Shown: positions 10,185-22,346, counted from the stretch's first letter. The stretch: 64,000 nucleotides of DNA from Heliocybe sulcata (GCA_004369045.1 ML213503.1:2134712-2198711), one strand, 5' to 3'. The notes: generated by a model not told the origin, from the sequence alone. Program-made: numbers and translations.

Positions 10185-11526
10185 ATGGAGAGCGCCCGGA
10201 CCTTCCAGAATCCACCCTGCGAGGGTGGCAGTAGACGCCATCATTTCTTAGGAATACCACCAGAACTTCGATTGGTGATATATGAAATCTATCTCGACGA
10301 TCATAGGCGGGTGCACAATAGCCGCCAGCCTACAAATCGACACCTGCGCCTCCTCCTCACGTGCCATCAAGTATACGGTGAAGCCCGGGAGATATTCCAT
10401 AGATATGTCTCACTGAGGAATGAGAGAGAGATCGAGTCATTTCTCTCAAGTGTCGCAGACGAAAGGACGGCCCAGATAACATATGCAGACGTCGCAAATG
10501 ATGGTCGTGTCGAACAAACCAAGGCATCGTATAGGGTATGATCAGCTGTCACTTTTGCAAGATCGTGGAAGCTCAAACCAGTCCTATACAGATGCCTATT
10601 TCCGGATTACATTCAGCGCTCTGGAGAATGAAGCGCCTGCAGCACCTCCGTGTGTTCCATTACGAGGCGACGCCTTTCCTCAGCCTATATCGTGCGTCTT
10701 TCCGTATCTTCTCTTACAACAGGAATCTGAGGGCGGATGGTTTTTAGAAGTCTCACGTACCAAATGGACCTTGCAATCCGAAGAGGCAATGTACCCAGGC
10801 GGGTGCCCGGCGCACTTGCTTTCTTATGAGCTATATGTCAATCCCGAGGCCAAGGTGCAGCTCCTGGAGCGTATACCATCCCGCGGGCTCCAGAGATTAC
10901 GGCTGTCAGGGAGCTGTCAGCTTCTGCGAGAGCAGCAAACACCAGGACTACGTCACCTCACCATCCACGGAGTCACAGGCAGCTACTTCGATCAACGCCG
11001 TCTCGATGACTGCTTCCAAGGTGCACTGCTAGAGTCTTTCGTCTATGGCATGGGCCATAGACTAGGCTTCGAGATACGAAATCATCATCTGCTATCACTT
11101 GCTTCCGGATCAAGACCGCAGCACTTGCGCAAACTGGTCCTACTCGGTTGTAGTCGTCTGACGAGCGAAGTTATCACAAGATGTCTATCGCAACTGAACT
11201 CATTGGAATACTTGGCCATGTCTCTCGTAACTGTCGACGAACTCCGGCACAACTTCGTAGCGGCCCTTCCTCCTACGGTTTCCGTCTTCAAGTTGACCGT
11301 AACTAACGCGTGGTACTCCATCCCTCTCATCAAGGAGGAGACCGCTCTATGCGACACGATAGAGAACTCCGTGTTAGTCAGAAAGCCGTCTCCAATTGAG
11401 CTGCGTTTCCATTTTCGGCCGTCGCTCATGAGCGAAAACGGTAGAGAGAAGAGATGGCAGAGCATAGCCGAGGACGACAATGTCAACCTTGTGCTCGGAC
11501 CTTGGGAGCCGTACGAGACCCTGTAG
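10185..11526 (+). CDS. F-box/LRR-like protein
   Basis: The exon model is 10185-10535, 10592-10691 and 10748-11526, with two 56-nt introns (GTATGA...TACAG and GTGCGT...TTTTTAG). It gives 410 codons (409 aa) in phase. The N-terminal part has the fungal F-box-like pattern: LGIPPELRLVIYEIYLDD, then LLLTCHQVYGEAREIFHRY. The rest is leucine-rich with irregular repeats (ALWRMKRLQHLRVF, RGLQRLRLSG, PGLRHLTIHGV, HLRKLVLLGCSRLTSEVI, LNSLEYLAMS). In known family members the F-box binds Skp1 and the LRRs choose a target for SCF ubiquitination. Agaricomycetes carry large, fast-evolving sets of these genes, and the target is unknown. The second intron is needed because the frame of WRMKRLQHLRVF differs from that of the following VSRTKWTLQ. 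The gene converges on IPI1, with only about 50 bases between the stops. Confidence 0.7.
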
Positions 11527-11579
11527 CTATCTAGGCACGTGTCCACAGGAGCGAGACACGACGGACATCATGTACACCA

Positions 11580-14568
11580 TTATGCAGATTGTCGCGGCCG
11601 CGGTGATACCGTTGCGGCCCTTGTACGGACCCAATAGGATTCATCCTCCGACCCTGCGACAGCTTTGCCAACAGCCGTGCCAAGCTTCTCCTCTGGATCA
11701 GCTGAGCAAGAGATTATCGTGGTCACGACGTCGAGGACGAGTCTCTTGACTGTATCCTGAGAAGAGGGAGGTAGATCGTGGAAGGGGCCAGCTATCTCGC
11801 CCTTAGATGGGTGCACCATCACGAAGTAGGGGATGAAGCGGGAACCGATTGATGAGGAGATCTGCTCCGGGGTTTCAGCCGACTGTTCCAGAGACGAAGA
11901 AAGATAATCACTTTTAGATGCAAGAAGCTCGATCTCCTCTGAAAGAGACGCAGCAACGGGCGTAAGATCGTCTGGCAAGGACCATTATCAGAAACCCACT
12001 AAGTTAAGACTAGAAGGCATGGAAATACCTCGCTACTGGGGATATCTTTACTTCTCAACTCCCAGAGTACCCGAGGTAGCTGAGCGAGCCATTCCTCTAC
12101 CTTCTGGATTTCTTCGGCTGATCGCCCCATGGCGAAAGCACCTCGGTACTCGGGGGCAGACTGTAGCTGTGACAGCCGTTCGATGAAAGTCTAGAAGCCC
12201 AATACATCAAAGCACGTACCAGTAGTAGCCGTCCCACGAACTCGATAGTGAGTCTCTTAGTAGCGGCGGTCGGCTTAAGGGCGTGGTCCAGCGTTGCCAG
12301 CAGAACGACCCGACTCAGCGAGCCAGGAGGACCTTCCACATCGTCCACAGCATTTGAACTCAACAACGACCAAATAGTGGGCAGCAGACTCGCGTACACC
12401 TCGGGCGTCACGGGCCGTCCGAGCGAGCTTGCACTCATAGGTTCTCCACGGAGCAATTGGACAACATACTCGCATACTTGCGTGACCTGCAGCTGTGATA
12501 CCGCCAGGCTGTTCTGAGATGCCTTCTGTTTCCCGCTGCGCCGAGTCGGCTCCGACGGCGACGGTTTGTTCTGGGTGATGTGGAGAAGTGTAGCAGTCAT
12601 TTCGCAGAAGATGAGATTCAACTTCTGGAAAGACTGTTGGACCTGCGTTGATCATCGTACGTCAGGGATTTTGATCTCCAAGGAGCACAGGGATACAAAC
12701 ACGTACTTTGATATTGGGCTTGGACATGGCGTCTTGCTCCCTGAATGGGAAATACGGCGCCAAGTATCCCAATATCTGTTGCAAGTCTTCACATGCCTGT
12801 CGTACATGGGCTTGCTCCTATAGAGCGTATAAGCTCGCAGCAGTCAAAGATGGACAGTATACCTACGAGTGATAAGGTTGTGTCTCGTAGCAGAGCTCCA
12901 TACAGAATCTTCACAATTCGTCCGATATGGATGATAAGGTTGAGTTCTGCCTCGGGTGGTCCGCCTTTATTTAGAGAGAAGACAAGTGGAGCGCAGTCGA
13001 GAAGATTGGATATAATGGTAGAATGTAATGCTCGTGCAAGATGCTGCGCAGAAGGCCGTGAATATGGCTGAACGGCGAGATAGGGACGGAGGATACAAAC
13101 CGCTATGCGACCAGATACGCCGGACTCTGACTCCGTCGCGCCATGATCTATCATTTCCACAAGAGCCGAAGCATCGCTGATGTCTTGGAGGTTCCAGGAG
13201 GTCGTAGCATCCAAGGAATCCGAAAAGGCATTGTAGCACCATCCATCTGCCTCGTTGTCGTCATCGGGGTTCTCCACCCACACCTTCCGGGCCGCCTTGG
13301 ATGAGGAAGCTTGTGATGAAGGGCGGAGAAGAGAATCAAACAATTCAAACGCTTCCTTACTGAGGAAAGCGGACGAAAAGAAGGACATCCGTTGCGGCGC
13401 AGCATCAGATCCGTCGGGGTAGGGAGGCGATATAGCGGCTTCCAGGAAGTGGGCCAGGGACTTTAGGACTGCTTGTTTGGACTGTGGCACGTGTCATAAC
13501 GAACGCCTGAGCGCAGAGGAGACGCAGGAAGACTTACAGCCGCCGACAATGTGACGCTTGCGGTCGATGTAGCTTCCGCCGGTGCGGAAGCTATGAAGGA
13601 GGAGTATTAGTTGCGATTTCACATCTGTATAGATATATCAACCGACGCACATCCATCCTGTCCGAATTTAGTACCGGCATTGAGGATCCCCATGTAACCA
13701 TCAAGGACGCGGGAGCCATGAGACGCAACGGAGTCCGCCCGACTTTCGTCCCAGCCCTTGACGATGTAATCTGGCATCACATCTAAAAATATGTCCAGGA
13801 AGCGGACAGCGTCCACGCGAATCTCGGGGAAAATGTGTGTCTGTGCTGAGGTTGTGAATAACAGGAGGTGCGATGCGTGAGGCCCGAGAATATCCTGTAA
13901 GCGCTGAAGTCAGACTTAGGCTTGAAGGAACGGTTACCCTCATACCGGCGAAACTCGAGGCAGAAACCACTCGAAGAAGGCGAGTAAAGTCTTCCTGACA
14001 CTAGCATCCTGGAGGAGTTGCAACATTATATGCACATGAAACGGAGTGAGGTCATGAAATCATACCTCATCGCCGATCAGTCTGGCGCAAGATGTTATGA
14101 GGGCGTTCAAGCGCATCTCGGCTAGTTGTGGGTAACCTTCCAGGAGCTCCCGGACACCAAATATAGCATCTACAGGCTTCTATACAACAGTGCATGACAT
14201 ATGAAGACCGCGCTCACCTTTTCTGGTGCTTGGATTATAGTGTTTCAACTGAAGGAGTAAATCATCGAAAGTCAGCTTCCTGCTGGTCTTCGGAACGGCT
14301 TCACCCTTCTGTGCGGTTATGCTTTGCGATGGGAGTGTGATTGCTTGAAACAAGGTCAGAAATATTATTTCACTTGTAGAAACGCGTCTCACAGCGAGCT
14401 TTGAACGAGGTATCCACCGCATTGTTGGCTTGAGCTTTACCCTTCCCAAGTTTCAGCTTTGCTTTCTGTGGATCACGGAAGCTTGAGTAATGGAATGAGG
14501 CCCAAGAAATAAGATCCCACAGTGAAGTCTGCGGCCTTCTCCTTGCGTTTCTTGGAGGCTTTGGGCAT
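11580..14568 (-). CDS. IPI1: Pre-rRNA-processing protein IPI1 (TEX10 family, Rix1 complex)
   Basis: Component of the Rix1-Ipi1-Ipi3 complex, which acts with Rea1 and Las1 on late pre-60S ribosomes and ITS2 processing in the nucleus. The start at 14568 gives the typical basic leader MPKASKKRKEKAADF. A short intron follows, then KAKLKLGKGKAQANNAVDTS and SITLPSQSI. The IPI1 N-terminal domain signature follows: LTFDDLLLQLKHYNPSTRK. Downstream exons are helical, HEAT-like repeats: MRLNALITSCARLIGDE, then a block near 12.8-13.5 kb, then RLTIEFVGRLLLVRAL spliced to TFIERLSQLQSA. The last exon (about 11580-11970) holds SSIGSRFIPYFVMVHPSKG and the stop. At least eight introns interrupt it. The outer limits and the first four exons are well supported; inner boundaries between 13.5 and 14.2 kb are less certain. 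Confidence 0.85.
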
Positions 14569-15108
14569 TGCGTGGAAGTGGCAACTGCAAGTGCGCGATC
14601 GAGCGAATCCTCTCCACGAAAAGCTGCACTGATCGGCGCACGTGAGCCACACGTGGAAGACTTCGCGTTGTGGGTCCATGTTACTTTTGGTTTTCCTCGC
14701 TGATTTCATGCACCGGCCTTAGCTTTACTCCCAGTGCTACCACCTGATTCTCAATACTTCTGCTGCAGCTGTTATTAGATTATGCTCTCTTCAGAAGCAC
14801 GTCGATAAAGGCGGATTTTGTATCAAGCATCTGGGTCTGGCAATATCCCAGCGGGCCGTCTGTTATTGGACTATGATGCTGTCCCTCTGGACTTTGTGCT
14901 TTCCCCAATGGCGGTCACATGAACTATACGCAGCGATGACCGTCAGAAATCGATTTCTCACCTGCTCGTTCTCATCTCCCGACGTTTTCCCGACCATTGA
15001 GCGCTCTTCATCTTTTACGCAATTGTCGAAACCCGTGTCTACCATATAAAACAAGATGGACTGCGGCCTTCGACCCAGCGGAGGCATATCTGCTGAGTGG
15101 ATAGTGTC
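14569..15108. other. Intergenic region between IPI1 and the GH5 gene (divergent promoters)
   Basis: The two genes are transcribed away from each other, so about 540 bases hold both promoters. No RNA gene, repeat or convincing short coding frame is seen. Confidence 0.45.
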
Positions 15109-17273
15109 ATGCGTGCTGCAACGATTGCCAGCTTGCTGCTTTCCTTTGGGACGGTCCTGGCTGCCCCGGCTGCTACTGACGTGCCTTCTGGCTTTGTTAC
15201 TACCGACGGCACCTCCTTCCAGCTTGATGGACAGCCCTTCGTAAGTCCTTACACTGTACACTGTTGAGCTGAAGTCCTCACTCGTATCTCCAGGCTTTCC
15301 TAGGAACCAATGCATACGTGAGGAAGCATGTCTCATTCTTCGAAGCAACATCTCAGAGTCCACTCAGTGGCTTCCTCTGCTATCGAACGATGATGATGTC
15401 CATGCAACGTTTGAATCTATGGCTGCTGCTGGCGTCAAGGTGGTCCGGACATGGGTGGGTCTTCCTACTGCTACAGTGGTCAGGCTGTTCTCTGATCTCT
15501 GCAAAGGGCTTCAACGCTATTAACGAGACAGAGCTCCCATACGCGGAGTCAGTGAACCTGACGTACTATCAGGCAAGTTGAGCTCGTCCCGCAGTACCGC
15601 TGGCGCCTATTGACTTTTCCTCAGATATGGAATAGCTCCGGATGGACCTTGAACGAAGGCCCGCAAGGTTTGCAACGCCTGGACTATGTCGTATCCGCTG
15701 CAGCTATGCATGATATACGTTTAATCATCACTTTTACGAATAACTGGTGCGCCAAAGACTCATGGTTCATGCGTAATCCTTACGAACGAAATCTTCAGGG
15801 TCGGCTATGGGGTGAGGCTAAACTTAATACTAACTTTGCTGTACTTATGCATCTGGGTATATGGTGTAGGGTGCAGACCTGTACGTCAACTGGCTAGCAG
15901 GAGCAGGAGCCACCCACGACGTCTTCTACACGGATTCGACCGTCATCGCCTCCTACCGTAAGTAGCCTATTTCTCAGTACCTTCATTAACGACATTAAGT
16001 TGAACCTCACACTAGAGCAATACGTACAGACAATTGTCAACCGCTACAAAGAATCACCGACAGTTTTTGCATGGGAGCTCATGAACGAGGCACGTTGCGC
16101 GAGCGATCTGCTCACCGCCAGCGCCGCTTGCCATCCCGGCTCCGGAACGCTTGGGCTGTGGTACCAGCAACAGTCAGATTTTGTGCGCAGCCTGTGCGTG
16201 TCGTATTTTCTCTCTTTGTCCCGGCGGGAGGAAGCAATGCTGAGCTGATCGCAGCGACCCGTACCATATGATCACCACTGGCGGTGAAGGACAGTTCTAC
16301 TGGGCGCAGCCCGATACATAGTACGTACCCTAGTCCTCCGTGTAGAAGCCAGCATCGAAATAGTCCATAGCTGGTACAACAACACCCTAGTCACCGACTT
16401 CAACTTCGACGGAGCAGGTATGATCTTCCGTTCTTTGAATACTCTTGTGAAGCCAACCGCTTTTTGCATAGCCGGCGAGGACTTTGAATGGACACTCGGT
16501 CTGCCGAACATCGACTTCGGTGTCTACGTGAGTTGCTTCCCCCCATTGGAAAGACAGGAGAGTGCTGATGGGCCTTCAGCACATGTACGTTCAGACATGG
16601 TACCCCGAACTGGACTACCCTGGCTCCAACTTCTCCATTGAGGACTGGGGTCTTGATTGGATCGAGGCACATGCTTTGAGTACGAAACCTGTTCCTCCTG
16701 CTATTCAAAGTGCATATACTCAGAAAGCTCGCCAATAGCCGCGCAAATGGTCGGCAAGCCCATTGTCATCGAGGAATTTGGTGTCACCGGACTTGGTAAG
16801 CAGCGCCACTACCTCTTGCCATCCTCACGAATACTTACAGTTCGTGTAGATAATAAGACTGCCATCTATCCTACCTGGGTGCAGCGCACGCTGGACACTG
16901 ACCACGCGTAAGCGTCCATTCCTGTACGCATTCGTGCTCTCAATTCTAACGCTCGTCTGTGATCTTCCAAGTGGCATCATGTACTGGCAATGGGGCCAGT
17001 TGAACCTAACCGAAGGTGGCGGCAATCAGCCATTCAAGTATACCGACGCTCTCGTGAATGGGGCCTCCCCCAACGACGGTGAATATCCTATATTTCAATC
17101 GCGATCACAGGAGGCACGCTGACGACAGATACGAACAGGTTTCGCTGTGTACACGAATCAATCCGCAGTGCTGGACATCTTTACGTGAGTGCATTGTCTG
17201 TCTCCGCGACTATATATTCCGCTAACAAGCACATAGCCAAGCTGCAGCTATTCAGGCGCAAAGGTCAGCATAA
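15109..17273 (+). CDS. Secreted endo-beta-1,4-mannanase (glycoside hydrolase family 5)
   Basis: Extracellular enzyme expected to cut beta-1,4-mannan in plant cell walls. The start codon opens a clear signal peptide (MRAATIASLLLSFGTVLA), then GFVTTDGTSFQLDGQPF. Many small exons follow. The reading frame can be followed through GTNAYWLPLLSNDDDVHATF, AAGVKVVRTWGFNAINETE, HDIRLIITFTNNW, YVNWLAGAGATHDVFYTD, then FAWELMNEARC with the catalytic acid/base Glu in NE, DFGVYHMY, and IVIEEFGVTG with the catalytic nucleophile Glu. The end reads GIMYWQWGQLNLTEGG, then DIFTQAAAIQAQRSA and a TAA stop. No carbohydrate-binding module is seen at either end. Ten or more introns of about 50 nt interrupt it. The spliced protein is roughly 400 aa, normal for a fungal single-domain GH5 mannanase. 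Substrate is inferred from the family; an exo-acting or glucanase relative is a less likely alternative. Confidence 0.88.
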
Positions 17274-17577
17274 GATGACGCGGTCTGGTGCCCTGATCAA
17301 AGGTACATACTATCATGAGCAGCATATATGTTCCGACAGAATATTCGTACCGTAGGTTGCCGTCGCTTCCTGGAGTTGACGTCGATGTCGAACAATATTA
17401 CGCGTTGTACATATACGCTCTAAGCCGCAATTGGGTCACCTTCATACAATAAGCTGTCTGCATTGAGCCAGGTTGCTTCATTTTGGTATACCCTGCCTGG
17501 AACAGTGAAGGCGAAATCATAACGAGGATGGAAAAGTCGACATACCTCAGTTTACTGAAGGGCGGAAGAACGCGTTT
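17274..17577. other. Intergenic region between the GH5 gene and small gene copy B
   Basis: Convergent 3' ends. About 300 bases with no coding frame or repeat that I can support. Confidence 0.4.
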
Positions 17578-17963
17578 TCATTGCACAATTGTTGCAATTG
17601 TTACACCTCGTAATGGCGACCACGACGTGCTGTGTCTCCGCCTGGAGCTCGGGAACGCATCAGACGTCTTACACGTCGTGTCCGCCCACACTTGCACTCT
17701 GTGCTCGCGTCCCGTCAGCCCATCCTAGTCACCTTGCAATATTCATATGACTGAACTCACGACAACTCCGCCTCCTGTCTGCCCCTCCTCACCACATACC
17801 GGTACGTCGTCCCCGCTGTGCACACCAGCTTCACGATCTCTTGGCTATCAAGCCACACCGTCGTCCCTCCAGCCCGCTCATAGGGGATAGAGAGCGCCAC
17901 ACTATGTGTGTCGTCATTATCGAACTCGAATAGCACCTCGTAGACGGCTGTGCTGGAGGGCAT
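17578..17963 (-). CDS. Small two-exon protein, copy B of a paralogous pair
   Basis: Function unknown. Exon 1 (17761-17963) starts MPSSTAVYEVLFEFDND and ends in a GTGAGT donor. Exon 2 (17578-17698) starts after a CACAG acceptor, reads SVQVWADTTCKTSDAFPSS, then a basic tail and stop. The exons sum to 108 codons (107 aa). It shares with the gene at 9005-9423 the MPS-x4-YEVL start, the AG-x-x-Y-x-Y stretch, the intron position and phase, and W-x-D-T-x-C after the intron. The two copies are diverged, so the duplication is old. Both lie on the minus strand about 8 kb apart. Confidence 0.6.
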
Positions 17964-18472
17964 GGAGCTGTCTTACCTCTTAGCGTTCCATGCCCTATGT
18001 CACCAGACATCATATACCTATGAAGACAATGAAATTGATTGACAGGGATGCTAAGCCCACAGGACTGTTCTTTTTGTTTCACTATTCTTAGCACTCAGTG
18101 TGGACAATGGGATTGTTGTATGGACCTACACACCAAGGCGCTCCGGAGGCCGATCTCGTTCAGTTTTGCAGAGTCTGTTCCCGTGCCCGAGTTGCCCATT
18201 CGGGGATAGCATAGGGGCCGCTGTGCTAGCCCGAGTGTCGTACTCAGGGAACGTGTCATGACGAGGAAAGTCGACTCTTCCATGCCAAAGCCACTAAGCG
18301 AACCAACTCGAGAACACGCAAGGACCGATCGAGTCATGGGCAGACGCAAGAATAGCATTACACACATGCTATGATACAAAGATGCAGCTGAAATCTGCGA
18401 GACATGAGCAAAGAATCATGAGAATCGTAGAACGGTACTAGTGATCCGATGATCCGAGACCTACGAGTCTCT
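17964..18472. other. Intergenic region upstream of small gene copy B
   Basis: About 500 bases between the start of small gene B and the 3' end of the NPC2-like gene. A 94-codon minus-strand frame (18095-18379) has no recognisable feature. Nothing else is seen. Confidence 0.4.
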
Positions 18473-19225
18473 TCACCATCCGAGTTTCAAGAAGGGCTTC
18501 TTGCGGAAGTCGACGTTGAGATCGACGCAGACCATGTTGTCCTCATCAGCGGTGTATCCGCGGACTTGAACAACGAATTTCCCTGTAAAGAGATTAGATT
18601 GGCATGACAATGGCCTTGATAAGGACATACCAGGAGGGATCTCCTTGGGAAGCTCGGCCACCTGTTCCACCTCGTAATCACCCTTGTCGACGGGGCATTG
18701 GATACTGGCCTCTGCCTTGCGCCTATGAGCCGAGGGTGTCACCGTCAGTGTGAAAAATGGCCGGAGAAAGATCAAGTACGTACGCCTCGTCGCAGATGTC
18801 GAAGCGCTTAGACAAAAGCTTCACCAAGCCCATCTTCACCACGACATCAACATATGCACCGTCCTGCGGGGCGTCAGGACTGTTACCCTGCTGTGTCGAA
18901 AGAGACGTGCTCACCTCAATCAGTTCCTGCACGTAAGCCTTCACGTTGACGGTCATGTTCTGACCAGGTTTAGGGGGGTCGGGTGAGATATCGATGGATT
19001 TGATCTGAATTACATCCGTAGACGTTCCTGGTGAGGCAGAGGCCTGAGCATCAACAGGGAGGAAGTGTGATAATCTTACTCACCACAGACTGCGTAATCC
19101 CAGCCCGCATTGGCATGAACCGTCCCGTCGGACAAAGAGAGGCTCTCCTGCTCGTTCAAAGGCGTCGCTGAGACGAGACCGGCGACGGCAAAGGCGAGGG
19201 CGGCAAAAACGGAGAGACGAGTCAT
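18473..19225 (-). CDS. NPC2: NPC2-like ML-domain lipid transfer protein (PG/PI transfer protein)
   Basis: Small lumenal or secreted protein of the MD-2-related lipid-recognition (ML) family. Fungal members are annotated as phosphatidylglycerol/phosphatidylinositol transfer protein and relate to vacuolar sterol carrier NPC2. It starts with a signal peptide (MTRLSVFAALAFAVAGLVSA), then GWDYAVCG. After introns come IQIKSIDISPDPPKPGQNM, TVNVKAYVQELIE, then VVVKMGLVKLLSKRFDICDE, KAEASIQCPVDKGDYEVEQV, PKEIPPGKFVVQVRGYT and the last strand DNMVCVDLNVDFRK. Cysteines at CG, DICDE, QCPV and VCVD fit the conserved disulfides. There are four introns of about 45-60 nt. The whole is about 170-180 aa, as expected. 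Confidence 0.9.
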
Positions 19226-19598
19226 GGTGGTCGTGGTACGAGTTCAAGCTGAAGGCGGGTTTTCTATGCAGACAGGCTCCGTACGTCAGTGCTTCGAGCG
19301 GAGGGCCAAGCTGTCACGGTCACAGTCGAGGTAATGAGGCAGTCACGCTTCCCGAAATAGCCGAGTGTGGCGCGCTGACTGCGCCTCAGGCAGTGCTCAC
19401 TCGCAGGCTTGTTCACGGCGTCATTGGCCGCCTTTCTTCTCGTCCACCCCACCTCTGTTTCTCCCAACGATTCTCGCTGGACGACCGAATATTTGATCAA
19501 GAACTATTCACCGTTGCCGTGTCACCGATTGTGGTTACCCGAGAACACTTCCATCGCGCTAAACGCCATCTGTTCACGACCGTCCTTAACACCTCATA
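19226..19598. other. Divergent promoter between the NPC2-like and membrane protein genes
   Basis: About 370 bases between two divergently transcribed genes. Open frames crossing it run in several registers and lack domain support. Confidence 0.4.
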
Positions 19599-20606
19599 AT
19601 GAGACCGAGAGACTACTGCTGTTGTGCGATACCCGTCGTAAACGCTGGCATCTATGCTGTCTTGACGGAGCAATTCATTCTTGGGATCCTGACTGGCGCC
19701 TTAGCCGTCGCAACCCCGCATTGTGAGTGTTTACCCCATGGTCGTCCCTGGTGATCCTAATCTCCTGTTGTAGTGGTCGGCTCTGCAGTCCCATCCTTTG
19801 GCAAATGGATCCTTGCCATCATATGTTTTGTGGGGGCAGGCCTGCAGGTGCTTGGCTTCATGGCTGTCCGCCAGGTTTGTAGTACATTCGAGTTCTTAAT
19901 AAACAGGGTGATAACCTTCAAACAGGATAAAACAATACTCTTCCGTCGATATACAACCTTGCATATCATGATCACGACTGCGGCCTTTTCAGTTGCTATT
20001 GTCTGGATCATCATCTCCGCTTCAAGGCACTCAACCGCCCAATCGCAATGTCGCACCGATTTCTTCACCAATGCGACCACGACAGGCCCGGAGGCTTCGG
20101 AGGCAAATATTCTCTGCAACATCTTCCCTTGGGTCGATGTCGGCTTAATGGGCGGCCTCTGGGTAGTACTGGCCATAGCTCAGGTTCGCAAAACATCATT
20201 TTCTGTGAGATGCACACATCTCACCGCTTGCCCGCAGTTCTACTTCTACTTCATAGTTTCCTCATTCGGCAAACACCAGCGCGAAGCCATCAGCACCTAC
20301 AACTCCATCTACGACGCTTCCAAGCCGCTCACGAACGACATCCCGATGAACGACCGCTCCGACCCATGGGACCCGCGCGGGTCGACAGACTCCCTTGCCG
20401 ACGCTGACAACCGTGATAAGGCTCAGCCCCCGTATGGTGGCTATGACAGTCGTCGCAAGCCGTCCGTTGGCGGTAACGTCGCCCAACCTTCTTACGCGTA
20501 CACGCAAGACCCCGGACCCACGCCCCGCTTTAACGACCCATATTACTCAAGTAGCGGGGGTGCAGGGATGGACATCCCGGAGCGGGCTCAAGCTCATCCC
20601 GGTTAG
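19599..20606 (+). CDS. Four-helix membrane protein with a Tyr/Pro-rich tail
   Basis: Four exons (19599-19722, 19774-19874, 19926-20183 and 20238-20606) sum to 284 codons (283 aa). The N-terminus is MRPRDYCCCAIPVVNAGIY, with a cysteine cluster next to the first helix. Four hydrophobic segments follow: about residues 12-36; WILAIICFVGAGLQVLGF; LHIMITTAAFSVAIVWIIIS; and VDVGLMGGLWVVLAIAQFYF. The loop between helices 3 and 4 carries two cysteines (QCRTDFF, ILCNIF), like the large loop of tetraspan or MARVEL-type proteins. The last 110 residues form a hydrophilic tail with SYNSIYD-type tyrosines and SRRKPSVGG. The family is common in Agaricomycetes and has no known function that I can name. It probably sits in the plasma membrane or secretory path. 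Confidence 0.75.
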
Positions 20607-21366
20607 TGCCCTCCACCCTATCCTCTGTCCGCTACGACGGATCCTGGCTTGGTCGTCCTAGTGGCTGCTCAGAAGGGTCCGTTGAAACCCCTTGCCAGTT
20701 TGCGATGAGGATTGACTGGCCTTGTTTCAGCTGAGGGCTCTTTTCGCCGCAAAACTCCTCGCGCGAAGCATCCATCGGACGACTTCGACCGCAGCTTCTT
20801 TGCAGCCAGGCCTGCGTACTGAGTACTGAACGCTGGGACGTTTCCATTACGACCTTTGTCTATCTCCTCCTAATGGACTGCTTTGGACTATCTGGCTCCA
20901 GATGTATTTTAGTATGTTAGCACGTTTATCCATCTCGTCCCGTTTAAGGGGCACACTGGACCTTCATCCGCTTCTGGACAATATGAAAGACTCAATGGAG
21001 TCATGATTCAACAGACAGCCAGACTCTTGTATCCGGAATTTAAGCTTCACAGATCACACAGAACAAGTTGCATGCCCTAAGGGTACATTGTATTCCTCCC
21101 TCCTTACTACAACATGAAGATAGCCTTGACAACTGCACATGCAACTGCAAGCTACGTCTATTGGAGACCTGGCTCCTACAGAACAAGGAAGCCCACTAGC
21201 TCTTCAAGAGACACGTCGCTGACGCGGGGCCTATACGATAACAAGGGCAACCCGGACCTATGCAGGCGCCCCCCATAAAACGCGATAAATAAGGAATAAC
21301 TCTATCCAAGCGATCCAGATGACCTCAGAACCCGGGTGAAGTGAGACAAAAGCGTAGACGTGAAGT
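20607..21366. other. Intergenic region
   Basis: About 760 bases between converging genes. No domain-bearing frame, tRNA or repeat is seen. It probably contains both 3' UTRs. Confidence 0.45.
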
Positions 21367-22346
21367 CTAGTCCCAAACCCAGGTCATGCCAGAGATGCGA
21401 CCGACCGAGGGGTCGGCGAGCTGGTCGAAGGCCGACGGGGAGAAGTCAAGGTCGGTCAGAGCGCAGCCGGTGCAGCGGTCGGTGATTGCCACAGTCACTT
21501 GCTTCCCTTGGTCTATGGGCGACAGTATTAGGGCCTTTAATCACTGTTAATCAAGAGGTAGACTCACAAGTCGCAGTAACCTTCTTGTTGCAGACCGGGT
21601 TGCTGTTCGGGTTCACTCCATTGTACTCACTGTGAGAACGCGAATCAGGGGCTGGCTGTAACATGAAGTATTGTCAAGACTCACGGGAATGTATCGAACA
21701 GCAGGTGAGACACGGCGGCGATGTAGTCAGTATCAGTGTTGGTGATACCACAAGCGCCGAGACCCGTCGCATAGAAGGTACCTAAGAAGGGCATTGGATC
21801 AACGATGAATATCATTGACAGACGATGACGTTACAGACCTTGGCCGGTCTGGGTGCCAACAAGGTAGCTCTCGGAGCCCCCGGACGAAGCGCTGCTGGTA
21901 GCAGGAGCAGGAGCCTGAGACGTCGTCGGAGTTGCCGTCGTCTTCGGCGCAGCGGTGGTTGAGGGCGCAGCAGCCTTTGACGTGGAGGAGGATGTAGGGG
22001 CAGCTTCGGAAGAGGAGGTGGCGAGTGAAGGCGAGGGGGCAACGTTCACGACTGAGCTGGGGGCGGCTGCTGCGGAGGAGGAGGAAGAGGAGACGAAGGT
22101 CGAAGACGGGGCTGCAGAGGAGCTTGTCGACGCCTTGCAACGGCCACTCGCCCTCTTCCTGAGACGGCGGGTCGCAGTCACGGCAGGCTTCTCGGGGACG
22201 ACATCAAGGACGGGCGCTGCGGGAACAGGGGCGCGCGCTGCGAGGTGGTGGTGCTCGAAAGAGTTTCGGGGGAGGTGGGGTGCGGCGAGAGCAGTGGCGT
22301 AGAGGGCCAGAGAGAGAACGAGGAGGGACTTGGCGATGGCGGACAT
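21367..22346 (-). CDS. Secreted barwin/expansin-like (RlpA-like double-psi beta-barrel) protein
   Basis: The start at 22346 opens a signal peptide (MSAIAKSLLVLSLALYATALA), then a basic stretch with dibasic KR sites. About 100 residues of Ser/Thr/Ala/Pro-rich linker follow (for example SSSSSSAAAAPSS), likely O-glycosylated. The C-terminal domain is split by three short introns. It reads ESYLVGTQTGQG, then TFYATGLGACGITNTDTDY, IAAVSHLLFDTF, NPVCNKKVTA, KQVTVAITDRCTGC, LTDLDFSPSAFDQLADPS, GRISGMTWVWD and stop. The DRCTGC and LDFSPSAF motifs with the preceding GACG are the barwin-like/DPBB signature. Relatives are cell-wall loosening or plant-interaction proteins; no enzyme activity can be claimed. 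Confidence 0.85.

Noticed and set aside
10483-11526. Reading the F-box gene's second part as one uninterrupted 347-codon frame
   Set aside because: The run WRMKRLQHLRVF in another frame is a better leucine-rich repeat, and a 56-nt GTGCGT...TTTTTAG intron restores phase, so the spliced model was preferred.
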